A program made the position numbers and the translations under genes. Positions 53,491-61,576 of a DNA stretch of 64,000 nucleotides are shown here, one piece after another. The notes under the pieces are model-generated. The model saw only the letters and a program-made list of their open reading frames with translations, searched no databases and was not told where the DNA came from. This DNA is from Thermohalobaculum sp964576075 (lineage in GTDB: Bacteria; Pseudomonadota; Alphaproteobacteria; Rhodobacterales; Rhodobacteraceae). Where the stretch lies: the NCBI GenBank assembly GCA_964576075.1, contig CAZNTX010000008.1, forward strand, positions 5,640-69,639. The letters run 5' to 3'. Within the stretch, counting starts at the first letter, position 1; the number at the start of each line of letters is the position of its first letter.

Positions 53491-53549
53491 GCCCCGGTTG
53501 CCCGGACGCCCCCGGCCCGACATAGTGCCAGCCGAGCGAGGAGGTCCGC

Positions 53550-54677
53550 ATGCGCTACCTGACAGCCCTCATTCTCTGCGCCCTCACGGCCACCGCCGGC
53601 GCCACCACCCTCGACGAGGGCATGAAGCGCCTCGCCGAGACCGTGGCGCCCCAGCTTCTCGACGAGCGGCTCCGCCCGGGCGTCGAGGGGCCGGTCGACC
53701 TCTTCCTCCTCGACCCGGCGGACGCGACGAGCGGGGAGCCCTGCGACGCGCTCTCCGATACGCTCCTCTTCCGCATGGCGGCGGCGATGCAGGCGGCCTT
53801 GCGGGAGTATCGCCGCGACGTGGCGACCGTGATCCTCCGCCAACGCGCCGCCGAGGGCGAGCTCGCCATGCAGCTCGACTGGGTGGCGCGCAAGCCCGGC
53901 TTCCTCGAACTCCGCCCCTCCTACGGCCGAATCCGAGGCGACAATATCGCCGGCACCTTCATCCTCCCCGTCGAGATCGCCACCTCCGACCTCTCCCCGC
54001 AGGAGCGCGCTTGCTTCGCCGATCCCGCAGAGGACGCAGCGCGCCGGGTCGAGCCTGAGGCCGAAGCAGGCGACGAGGGCCGCGCGCGGCTTGATGAGGT
54101 GGACCGGCGGAGAGCGATCGACCTTGCTAGCTCCCTTCGCTACCGACCGCCCGAGAGCTTGGGCGACTTGATTGAGCGTCTCGTTCGGGACGATCTCCCC
54201 GAGGTCGTCGCCCACCCAATCGTCGTCGATGCGGTGATGGCCCAGAACCGGCGCACGGCGGAGCTGTCCCGGGCGGAGATAGCGCGTCTCGACAAAACCT
54301 GGCGGTCTCTGGTCCACCGGGAGGTGGGGAGTGAGGAGGCGCTCGGCCGCCTGGTCACGTCGGTCACGGATAACCAGGCTTCTCGCTTTCTTGCTCTCGT
54401 GCGGGACTACTCTGGGGATGTCGTGGAAGCCGTGATGATCATGGATGCGGTCGGTCTCAATGTTGCCGTCTCCGAAGTGACGGTGGACTATTGGCAGGGA
54501 GACGAGATGAAATGGACCCGCCCCTTCGAAGAGGGTCGTTTCGATGTGGGCGACTTTGAATTCGACGAGACGGGTAACGGGCGCACCCAGCTTGCCATCC
54601 CAATACAGGAACCACGAACCGGCAAGACAATTGGGGCTGCGGCCTTCACAATCCGTCTGAACAGCCTGCTGCCTTGA
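53550..54677 (+). CDS. Exported two-domain protein: unknown N-domain plus PDC-like C-domain of lower GC
   Basis: 375 aa with signal peptide MRYLTALILCALTATAGA. Residues about 20-160 are an unrecognised domain with two cysteines (PCDAL and RACFAD). Residues about 190-375 are a second PDC domain: VMIMDAVGLNVAVSEVTVDYWQGDEMKW matches the stand-alone protein at 52257-52823 almost motif for motif, including IGAAAF. From about 54060 onward GC is visibly lower and rarer codons (TTG, CTT, ACA, ATA) appear, unlike the N-terminal half. This suggests fusion to a horizontally acquired domain. No membrane helix. Confidence 0.75.
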   Translation: MRYLTALILCALTATAGATTLDEGMKRLAETVAPQLLDERLRPGVEGPVDLFLLDPADATSGEPCDALSDTLLFRMAAAMQAALREYRRDVATVILRQRAAEGELAMQLDWVARKPGFLELRPSYGRIRGDNIAGTFILPVEIATSDLSPQERACFADPAEDAARRVEPEAEAGDEGRARLDEVDRRRAIDLASSLRYRPPESLGDLIERLVRDDLPEVVAHPIVVDAVMAQNRRTAELSRAEIARLDKTWRSLVHREVGSEEALGRLVTSVTDNQASRFLALVRDYSGDVVEAVMIMDAVGLNVAVSEVTVDYWQGDEMKWTRPFEEGRFDVGDFEFDETGNGRTQLAIPIQEPRTGKTIGAAAFTIRLNSLLP

Positions 54678-54717
54678 GAGGCGTCTCAGATCCCGCCCGG
54701 AAGAAGGCGACCCCGCC

Positions 54718-55482
54718 TTACGGACCCGCGCGGCGCAGCAGGCGGGCGCGGGCCGGGGGGACGCGGGCGATTTCTACGCCGGTGAAGACGTGGAGGGTGT
54801 TGAGTTCGGTGTCGATCACCGCGTGGTCGGAGACCCAGCCGCCCATGGTGAGATAGGTGCGCAGCAGGGGCGGCATGCGCTTCAGCGCCATCTTGAGGTC
54901 GGGCTTTCTCAGGCGGAACTTGGTGGCGAAGCGGAACACCTTGGGCGCCTTCACCCGGGGCAGCCAGCGCTTCGGCGCGAGATGCTTCTCCTTGAGGAGC
55001 GCGAAGGCGTCGGCATACTCCTCCGCCTCCACCCCGTAGAAGGAGCTGCAGCCGAAGAGGAGCTCGACGCGCTCGGTATCGACGAATCGGGTCATCGCGC
55101 CCCAGGCGACGCGGAGGATGTCCGGATCCTTCCAGGCGGGGTGGATGCAGAAGCGCCCCATCTCGACCATGCGGCCGGGGAAGTCCGCGAGATTGGAGAG
55201 CTCGTAGTATTTCGCGGCGTAGCTGCGGCCGATCTGCGAGCCGTTCTCCAGCGGCAGCATGCGGAAGCAGCAGACGAGCTGGCCGGTCTTCGCCTCCTCG
55301 ACCATCAGATGCGCGCAGGCGGGGTCGAACTCGTCGGCGTCCAGACGGTCGGGATTGGCCTGCCAGTCGATCCCGCGAGCCTCGATGAAGGTGAGATAGC
55401 GCAGGCGCTGACAGGCGCGGATGTCCTCCGCCGTCTCCGCCATCCGCGCACGATACTTGGCGCCGGCGCCCCGGATCCGCAT
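54718..55482 (-). CDS. olsB: Ornithine N-acyltransferase (OlsB-type GNAT)
   Basis: 254 aa from the ATG after GGGAGGGGAGCC. CQRLRYLTFIEARGIDWQANPDRLDADEFDPACAHLMVEE, with the 'D-FD-x-C-x-H-L' block, and EMGRFCIHPAWKDPDILR are OlsB hallmarks. It acylates ornithine with 3-hydroxyacyl-ACP to lyso-ornithine lipid. The second enzyme OlsA is not adjacent, so the O-acylation step must be encoded elsewhere. Convergent with the two-domain PDC gene. Confidence 0.88.
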   Translation of the reverse strand: MRIRGAGAKYRARMAETAEDIRACQRLRYLTFIEARGIDWQANPDRLDADEFDPACAHLMVEEAKTGQLVCCFRMLPLENGSQIGRSYAAKYYELSNLADFPGRMVEMGRFCIHPAWKDPDILRVAWGAMTRFVDTERVELLFGCSSFYGVEAEEYADAFALLKEKHLAPKRWLPRVKAPKVFRFATKFRLRKPDLKMALKRMPPLLRTYLTMGGWVSDHAVIDTELNTLHVFTGVEIARVPPARARLLRRAGP

Positions 55483-55542
55483 GGCTCCCCTCCCGCGATC
55501 GTCCCGGGCGGGCGCCATGCCCGCCGTCCAGTCGATCGGACA

Positions 55543-55570
55543 ACTATGGGCTCCCGCCCGGGCTTTGCAA
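55543..55570 (-). promoter_or_regulatory. Putative promoter of olsB
   Basis: Minus-strand TTGCAA, 16 bp, CATAGT. It ends about 60 bp before the olsB start, in the 194-bp divergent region shared with the HAD gene. Confidence 0.45.
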
Positions 55571-55676
55571 TGGGGCGGATCGGCGAATCCGCGGGCGTTG
55601 CCGCGGCGCCGCATCGCGGGGGGCTTGACGGGGGCGCGGGGCTCGGGCCCTCTCGCGAGCCCGAAGGAGGCCCCCC

Positions 55677-56336
55677 ATGGACGAGCGCCCGCCGCCGCGG
55701 CTTTCCGGCGTCGACACCTGGATCTTCGATCTCGACGACACGCTCTACCCGCCCGAGGCCGGGCTCCTGCCCGCGATCGACGCGCGGATGCGCCGCTTCA
55801 TCGAGCGATTCCTCGGGGTGGACGAGGCCGAGGCGGAGGCGCTGCGCCGGCATTACTGGGAGCGCGACGGGATCACGCTCAAGGGGCTGATGCGCGACCA
55901 CGGGGTCGAGGCGGACGCCTTTCTCGAAGAGACCCACGCGATCGACCTCTCCGGTCTCGCGCCGGACCCGCGGCTGCGCGCGGCCATCGAGCGGCTGCCG
56001 GGGCGGGCGGTGATCCACACCAACGGCGCGCGGCGCCATGCCGAGCGGGTGCTCGCGGCGCGCGGGCTCGCGGGCGCCTTCGCCGCGATCTACGCCATCG
56101 AGGACAAGGGCCTCGCGCCGAAGCCCGAGCCCCGGGCCTATGCCCATGTGGTCCGCGCCGAGGGGCTCGACCCGTCCCGCGCGGCGATGATCGAGGACAC
56201 GCTCGTCAATCTCGTCGAGCCGAAGCGCCTGGCGATGACCACCGTCTGGCTCGACCGGGCAGGCCGCGGGGGGTGCCACAGCCATGTGGATCACGCGATC
56301 TCCGACCTCCTGGCGTTTCTCGAAGCGCAATCCTGA
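55677..56336 (+). CDS. HAD-superfamily pyrimidine 5'-nucleotidase-like phosphatase
   Basis: 219 aa after AAGGAGG. Motif I is IFDLDDTLYPPEAG (DxD nucleophile/acid), motif II VIHTNGARRHA, motif III Lys in KPEPRAYAHV, motif IV MIEDTLVNL. The DTLYP start and size match the SDT1/YjjG-like pyrimidine nucleotidases. Dephosphorylates nucleoside monophosphates; a related sugar phosphatase is possible. Confidence 0.88.
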   Translation: MDERPPPRLSGVDTWIFDLDDTLYPPEAGLLPAIDARMRRFIERFLGVDEAEAEALRRHYWERDGITLKGLMRDHGVEADAFLEETHAIDLSGLAPDPRLRAAIERLPGRAVIHTNGARRHAERVLAARGLAGAFAAIYAIEDKGLAPKPEPRAYAHVVRAEGLDPSRAAMIEDTLVNLVEPKRLAMTTVWLDRAGRGGCHSHVDHAISDLLAFLEAQS

Positions 56337-57925
56337 CCGCGCCGGTAGACCGCTCGCGGAGACGGCGCACCGGTTCCGGGGCCCGCGCCTCGCGGTGTCG
56401 GCTCGGGCCCTCGCGCGGCGCTCTTCTCCGCCGGAGACCTCTACAGAGGGGCCGGGCACGCGCCCGCCCGGCGCCCTATCCCCGGCGCCGAAGGCCGGAC
56501 GCTGCGCCCGGCGGAACGCCGCTTCCGGCGGGCGGAGCGCCTCTGCCGGTTTCCCTGAGGCACGGTGAAGGGAGGCCGATCCCTGCGCCTCGCCGCCCGC
56601 CTGCCTGCCTCGGACGGCGCCTGCGTCGGCGCCGGCCGCGCGGGAGCGGCGTTTCGCTGCGGCCGGCGGGCCGGTCTGGCCCCTTTGGATCGGACCGCCC
56701 CGGATCGGCACCGATGGTTTCGCGCGGCCACGCCGCCATGGCGGGCGTCGCGCCCTTCCGACCCCGCCCACCCCCACCCCCGCCGCCTCCCGTCGCCTCC
56801 GCGCGGCGCGCGGAGGCGACGGGAGGCGGCGGGGGTGGGGGTGGGCCACCGCTCGGCGACGGGGCGCCGCGGCAGCGGCGGTCCGTGGCGAGCCAGGCGC
56901 GGGGCGGCTCGTCTCTCCTTGTTGCCGGCGGCGCCCCTCGCGGCGAATGGGAGCCCGAGCATGGCGAGGGTGGTCGAGCCCGCCTCCGAATGCGGCGCCC
57001 CGGTCGCCACGAAGCTCGAGAGCCCGGGCAGCCGCTTGCGCCGCAGGCCGGGCCCGGAGCCCCAAGCGCGGGCGGCGCACGCGGCAGGGGAGGGGCAGAG
57101 TTCGGGAGGATCGACGTCTCCGAGGACCGGCTCGAGCTGCATCCGCGGCCGTCGGGGAAGGTTTGCCGCTCCACGCGACGGGACCGGGATCGCGACGCGG
57201 GCGGAGCGGTTGGCCGAGCCCGGCGCCTGGCGGATCCCGCTCTAGAGCACGGGCGGCGGCGGCGGGAGCCGTTGCGGCGGGGCTGGCGCTGGCCGGGGTC
57301 GATCCGGGCCGTCGCTCGCGCGGTGGGACGGCTCGATGAGGCCGACCGGCGCGACGCTCGATGATCACCCGCTACGCCGACCGGGCTCCGCCCGGGCCGG
57401 GGGCGGATGCGCATGCGCAGAGCCTTGCCGACTTGCCGGTCCGCCCCCGGCACGCGGTCGTGTCGATCGTCATGGAGAGCGACCGGGGGCGGCAGGTGCG
57501 CGCCCCCGGGGGTTTCGGGGGCAAGGACCGGAGGCTCGCCGCCCTGCGCGCCAAGCTCGCCGACCTCGATGGGGAGAGCGCCGAGCAGGTCGCAGAGGCC
57601 CCCGACCGGCGCGCGGCCGAGACCCTGCTCGCCTCGGTTCCCGGAGACGGTCGGATCGCTGCCCCGACACCGCTCGCGGCGCGGCCGGCGCCGGGTCGCA
57701 TCGAGCGGCGCCAGAGGCGGCCGCTCGTCTCTCTGCCGGGGCCGGTCCACCGCCGCCGTCGCTGCCGCGCCGCGCGGTCCCGACCGCCGCGACACGTCCG
57801 ACGGGCCGCGGATGCGGGGGCGGCCCGCGAAGGCCGCGCTCGTCGCCGCGATCCGCTGCCGATCCTCGCTGCGCTCGTGCGAGATCGGCGCCCATGGAAG
57901 AGCGCTCGACCTCGACCGGGATCGC
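56337..57925. other. 1.6 kb gene-free interval with a giant palindrome
   Basis: Open frames on every strand, up to several hundred codons, are compositional: they are Arg/Pro/Ala/Gly-rich, lack motifs, signals or ribosome sites and overlap one another. I find the 81-nt palindrome at 56766-56846 and no other long repeat. GC is as high as the coding surroundings. It may be a decayed gene or a non-coding regulatory zone. Confidence 0.55.
56766..56846. repeat. Giant perfect palindrome B
   Basis: Forty-nt perfectly complementary arms around a single central base (in practice a 39-bp stem with a 3-nt loop). The outer 20 nt (from 56765) equal those of palindrome A at 19981-20053 (CGCCCACCCCCACCCCCGCC), and a similar CTTCC-GAC stretch precedes both. 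The inner 21 nt are unrelated to A, so the two are not simple copies. Not near any stop codon (430 bp after the HAD gene). Confidence 0.85.
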
Positions 57926-58621
57926 TCAGAGCTCGACGCTGCCCATCACCTCCGGCGCATGGACCGGCACCGGGTCCATCAGGCGGACGAAGTCCTCGGC
58001 CGATTGCGCGAGCAGCGGGAAGGTCGCGTAGTGGCTCGGGATCACGCCCTGGAAGTCGAAGAACTTCTTGGCGGCGAAGGCGGCGCGTTCGGCGTCCATG
58101 GTGAAATGTCCGCCGATCGGCAGGATCGCGTGGGTCGGGGCGTGAAGCTCCTGGAAGAGCGCCATGTCGGCCATCACGTCGGTGTCTCCGGCGACGTAGA
58201 GCGTCTTGCCCTCGGAGGCGATCATGTAGCCCGACTCGCAGCCCGCATAGATCGGCTGCCCGTTCGGCCCCGCCGCGGAGGAGGAGTGCACCGCGTTGAC
58301 CATGGTGACCTTGACGTCGCCGAGGGCCACGGTGCCGCCCTTGTTGAAGCCGACGCCCTCGACCCCCTCCGCGGTGGTGACCCAGCTCACCCAGTCGTAG
58401 ATGCCGATGACCGGCGCGCCGGTCGCCTTGGCGATCTCGGCGGCCTCCGAGGCGTGGTCGCCATGGCCGTGGGTGACGAGGATGTCGGTCGCCCCCGCGA
58501 TGGCGGCGTCGTAATTCGCGTCGTCGAAGCTCGGATTGCCCTTGAGCCAGGGGTCGAGCAGGATCGTGCGCCCCGCCGTCTCGATGCGGAACGAGGCGTG
58601 GCCGTGCCAGGTGATCTTCAT
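57926..58621 (-). CDS. UPF0173-family metal-dependent hydrolase
   Basis: 231 aa. MBL-fold motifs WHGHASFRIE, THGHGDHASEA (HxHxDH) and LYVAGDTDVMADM, with the C-terminal VIPSHYATFP His. The family is conserved across bacteria and archaea with no firm substrate. Single gene, divergent from gatC. Confidence 0.92.
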   Translation of the reverse strand: MKITWHGHASFRIETAGRTILLDPWLKGNPSFDDANYDAAIAGATDILVTHGHGDHASEAAEIAKATGAPVIGIYDWVSWVTTAEGVEGVGFNKGGTVALGDVKVTMVNAVHSSSAAGPNGQPIYAGCESGYMIASEGKTLYVAGDTDVMADMALFQELHAPTHAILPIGGHFTMDAERAAFAAKKFFDFQGVIPSHYATFPLLAQSAEDFVRLMDPVPVHAPEVMGSVEL

Positions 58622-58765
58622 CGGTCCCTCCGATTGTCGCGCGTCCCCCTTCTATCCGGGCCGGGCGGGCTTGTGAACGCCGCGCGCGCCCTTGCGGCGG
58701 GGCCCGGGCGGGGCTACACCCGTGCCGCCCGTCCTGCCTTGCCCGTCCCGCCCTGGAGGAGGTCC

Positions 58766-59053
58766 ATGAGCATCGACACCGACACCGCCCGGCGCATCGC
58801 CGCCCTCGCGCGCATCCGCGTCGAGGAGGCGGATCTGCCGGCGCTCGCGGAGGAGCTCGGCTCGATCCTCGGCTGGGTGGAGCAGCTCTCGGAGGTGGAT
58901 GTCGCGGGGGTCGAGCCGATGACCTCGGTGACGCCGATGGCGCTGCCGATGCGCGAGGACGCGGTGACCGAGCCAGAGCAGCGCGAGAAGGTGCTCGCCA
59001 ACGCCCCCGACGCCCGCGAGGGCTTCTTCGCCGTGCCGAAGGTGGTGGAATGA
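58766..59053 (+). CDS. gatC: Asp/Glu-tRNA amidotransferase subunit C
   Basis: 95 aa after GGAGGAGG. ARIRVEEADLPALAEELGSILGWVEQL and the belt-like VEPMTSVTPMALPMREDAV are the GatC signature. It stabilises the GatA/GatB interface. Overlaps gatA by ATGA. Confidence 0.95.
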   Translation: MSIDTDTARRIAALARIRVEEADLPALAEELGSILGWVEQLSEVDVAGVEPMTSVTPMALPMREDAVTEPEQREKVLANAPDAREGFFAVPKVVE

Positions 59054-60543
59054 CCGATCCGAACGCGCTCACCCTCGCCGAGGCCCGCGACCGGCTGCGC
59101 GCGGGCGAGACCACCGCGCGGGCGCTGACCGAGGCCTGCCTCGTCGCGATCGCCGAGGCCGGGGCGCTCAACGCCATGGTCCGCGTCGACGAGGCCCGCG
59201 CGCTCGCCGAGGCGGACGCCGCGGATGCGCGCCGCGCTGCCGGGGAGGACACGGCCGTGCTCGGCCTGCCGCTCGCCATCAAGGACGTGTTCTGCACCGA
59301 AGGGCTCGGCTCCCAGGCCGCGAGCCGCATCCTCGAGGGCTTCGTGCCCCCCTACGAGAGCACGGTGACGGCGAAACTGAAGGCCGCCGGCGCGGTCTGC
59401 CTCGGCAAGGCGAACATGGACGAGTTCGCCATGGGGAGCAGCACGGAGCATTCGGTCTACGGCCCCACGGTCTCGCCCTGGCGCCGGCGCGGCTCGGACG
59501 CGGCGATGACCGCGGGCGGCTCGTCGGGGGGCTCCGCGGCGGCGGTCGCGGCCGATCTCTGCCTCGCCGCCCTCGGGACCGACACCGGCGGCTCGATCCG
59601 CCAGCCCGCCGCCTTCACCGGCACGGTGGGGATCAAGCCGACCTACGGGCGCTGCTCGCGCTGGGGGATCGTGGCCTATGCCTCCTCGCTCGACCAGGCC
59701 GGCCCGATGACCAAGACCGTGCGCGACGCCGCCATCCTCCTCGGCGCGATGGCCGGGCACGACCCGAAGGACTCGACCTCCGCGCCCCGGCCGGTTCCCG
59801 ATTTCGAGGCGGCGCTCGGCGGCGATCTGCGCGGCAAGCGCGTCGGCCTGCCGGTCGAGTATCGCGAGGGGGTGCCCGAGGAGATCGCCAAGCTCTGGGA
59901 CGAGGGCGCGGCGATGCTCCGCGAGGCCGGGGCGGAGACCGTCGACATCCGCCTGCCGCACACGAAATACGCGCTGCCCGCCTACTACATCATCGCGCCC
60001 GCCGAGGCGTCCTCGAACCTCGCGCGCTATGACGGCGTGCGCTACGGCCGGCGCGCCAAGCTCGGGCAGGGCGACGGGGTGGTGGACCTCTACGAGAAGA
60101 CCCGCGCCGAGGGCTTCGGGCCGGAGGTGCAGCGGCGCGTGATGATCGGCGCCTATGTGCTCTCGGCGGGGTATTACGACGCCTACTATCTCAAGGCACA
60201 GAAGGTGCGGACCCTCGTGAAGCGGGACTTCGAGCAAGCCTTCCGGGAGGTCGACACGCTGCTCGCGCCGGTCACCCCCTCCGCCGCCTTCGGGCTCGGC
60301 GAACTCGAGGGGGGCGACCCGGTGGCGATGTATCTGCAGGACATCTTCTCGGTGACGCTCAATCTCGCCGGGCTGCCGGGCATCGCGGTGCCCGTGGGGC
60401 TCAATGGCGAGGGGCTGCCGCTCGGCCTGCAGCTCATCGGCCCGGCCTTCGGCGAGGCGGCGATCTTCGAGGCGGCCTCGGCGCTCGAGGCCCGCGCCGG
60501 CTTCGACGCGAAGCCCGAGCCCTGGTGGCGCACGGCCGGCTGA
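59050..60543 (+). CDS. gatA: Asp/Glu-tRNA amidotransferase subunit A
   Basis: 497 aa amidase-signature enzyme. Catalytic Lys in LAIKDVFC, GGSSGGSAAAVAADL with the cis-Ser and nucleophilic Ser (TDTGGSIRQPA). It releases ammonia from glutamine for transamidation of Glu-tRNAGln and/or Asp-tRNAAsn. gatB is not in the window. Its stop codon lies in a hairpin shared with the convergent small gene. Confidence 0.97.
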   Translation: MTDPNALTLAEARDRLRAGETTARALTEACLVAIAEAGALNAMVRVDEARALAEADAADARRAAGEDTAVLGLPLAIKDVFCTEGLGSQAASRILEGFVPPYESTVTAKLKAAGAVCLGKANMDEFAMGSSTEHSVYGPTVSPWRRRGSDAAMTAGGSSGGSAAAVAADLCLAALGTDTGGSIRQPAAFTGTVGIKPTYGRCSRWGIVAYASSLDQAGPMTKTVRDAAILLGAMAGHDPKDSTSAPRPVPDFEAALGGDLRGKRVGLPVEYREGVPEEIAKLWDEGAAMLREAGAETVDIRLPHTKYALPAYYIIAPAEASSNLARYDGVRYGRRAKLGQGDGVVDLYEKTRAEGFGPEVQRRVMIGAYVLSAGYYDAYYLKAQKVRTLVKRDFEQAFREVDTLLAPVTPSAAFGLGELEGGDPVAMYLQDIFSVTLNLAGLPGIAVPVGLNGEGLPLGLQLIGPAFGEAAIFEAASALEARAGFDAKPEPWWRTAG

Positions 60544-60565
60544 GCCCGGCCGCGCCGGCGGCTCA
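60541..60565. terminator. Bidirectional hairpin embracing both stop codons
   Basis: TGAGCC-CGGC, 3-nt loop, GCCG, 2-nt bulge, GGCTCA. The plus-strand TGA of gatA (60541-60543) and the minus-strand TGA of the 58-residue gene (60563-60565) are the two ends of the same palindrome. No T-run on either side. Confidence 0.5.
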
Positions 60566-60739
60566 CACCCCCGCGATCAGCACGGCGAAGACGCCGGCCA
60601 AGGCCGCGAAGAGGGCGAGCTCGCGCTCGAGGCCCACCACGAGGCCGATCAGGAGGGGAACGAGGAGCGCGGCCAGCATCAGCTCCGCCATGCTCATATC
60701 AAGCCCGTCGATGAAGACAGGGGCAGTTTCGAAACGCAT
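60563..60739 (-). CDS. 58-residue two-helix membrane protein
   Basis: Starts MRFETAPVFIDGLDMSMAEL; residues about 18-37 and 41-57 are two hydrophobic helices separated by LERE. A GGGAG ribosome site lies 8 bases before the ATG; an internal ATG at codon 15 is an alternative start. It converges with gatA through a shared hairpin. I do not recognise the family; the size and topology resemble small membrane regulators or toxins, which I do not claim. Confidence 0.6.
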   Translation of the reverse strand: MRFETAPVFIDGLDMSMAELMLAALLVPLLIGLVVGLERELALFAALAGVFAVLIAGV

Positions 60740-60936
60740 CCGGGCACTCCCAACAACTCGGGACCACCCTCACTCCACGCACACACCGCGGGTTGGTTAG
60801 CACATCCTTTCCGCCGATCCCAGCGAAATCCGCTCCCCCGGGGGCGGAACGCGGCACGAGGATGGCGAAACCGGGGCGATTTCGTGTTAGGCCACGGGCG
60901 CGACAGCCCGCCCACCATCCGCAAGGAGACCCGCCC

Positions 60937-61494
60937 ATGGCCCTCGAGACCACGCCGATCTGCGATTTCGGCCGCCCCGCCCCGGAGTTCCGCCTGCCCG
61001 CGACCGACGGGCGGACTTATGCGCTCCAGGACCTCCGCGGCGCGCGGGGGACCTTGGTCGTCTTTATCTGCAATCACTGCCCCTATGTGAAGGCGATCGC
61101 CGACCGCCTCGTCCGCGACGCGCGCGACCTCGCCGGGCTCGGCGTCGCCACCGCCGCCATCTGCTCGAACGACGCGACCACCCATCCCGAGGACGGCTTC
61201 GAGAACATGGCCCGCTTCGCCGAGGCGCACGGCTTCCCCTTCCCTTACCTCCACGACGAGACCCAGGAGGTCGCGCGGGCCTACGGCGCCGTCTGCACGC
61301 CGGACTTCTTCGGCTACGACGCCGATCTCGGCCTGCAGTATCGCGGCCGGCTCGACGCGTCCGGCGCGCATCCCGGCAGCCCGGACCTGCCCCGCGAGCT
61401 CTACGAGGCGATGAAGGCGGTGGCCGAGACCGGGCGCGGGCCGGCGGAGCAAACGCCCTCCATGGGCTGCTCGATCAAATGGAAGGCCGCCTGA
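60937..61494 (+). CDS. Thioredoxin-like (AhpC/TSA-type) protein
   Basis: 185 aa after AAGGAG. Thioredoxin-fold start FGRPAPEFRLPATDGRTYALQDLRG and FICNHCPYVKAI: the active-site stretch is C-N-H-C, with two residues between the cysteines as in thioredoxin but His-containing. Matches the 'thioredoxin family protein/peroxiredoxin-like' group common in bacteria (CNHCPYV). No signal peptide, so cytoplasmic. Confidence 0.9.
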   Translation: MALETTPICDFGRPAPEFRLPATDGRTYALQDLRGARGTLVVFICNHCPYVKAIADRLVRDARDLAGLGVATAAICSNDATTHPEDGFENMARFAEAHGFPFPYLHDETQEVARAYGAVCTPDFFGYDADLGLQYRGRLDASGAHPGSPDLPRELYEAMKAVAETGRGPAEQTPSMGCSIKWKAA

Positions 61495-61576
61495 GCCGCG
61501 CCGCCTGCGCGGGCGGTTGACCGCCCGGCGCGCGCTGGCTTAACTGCCATGTGCCGAGGGCGCGAGGAGCCGCCCG

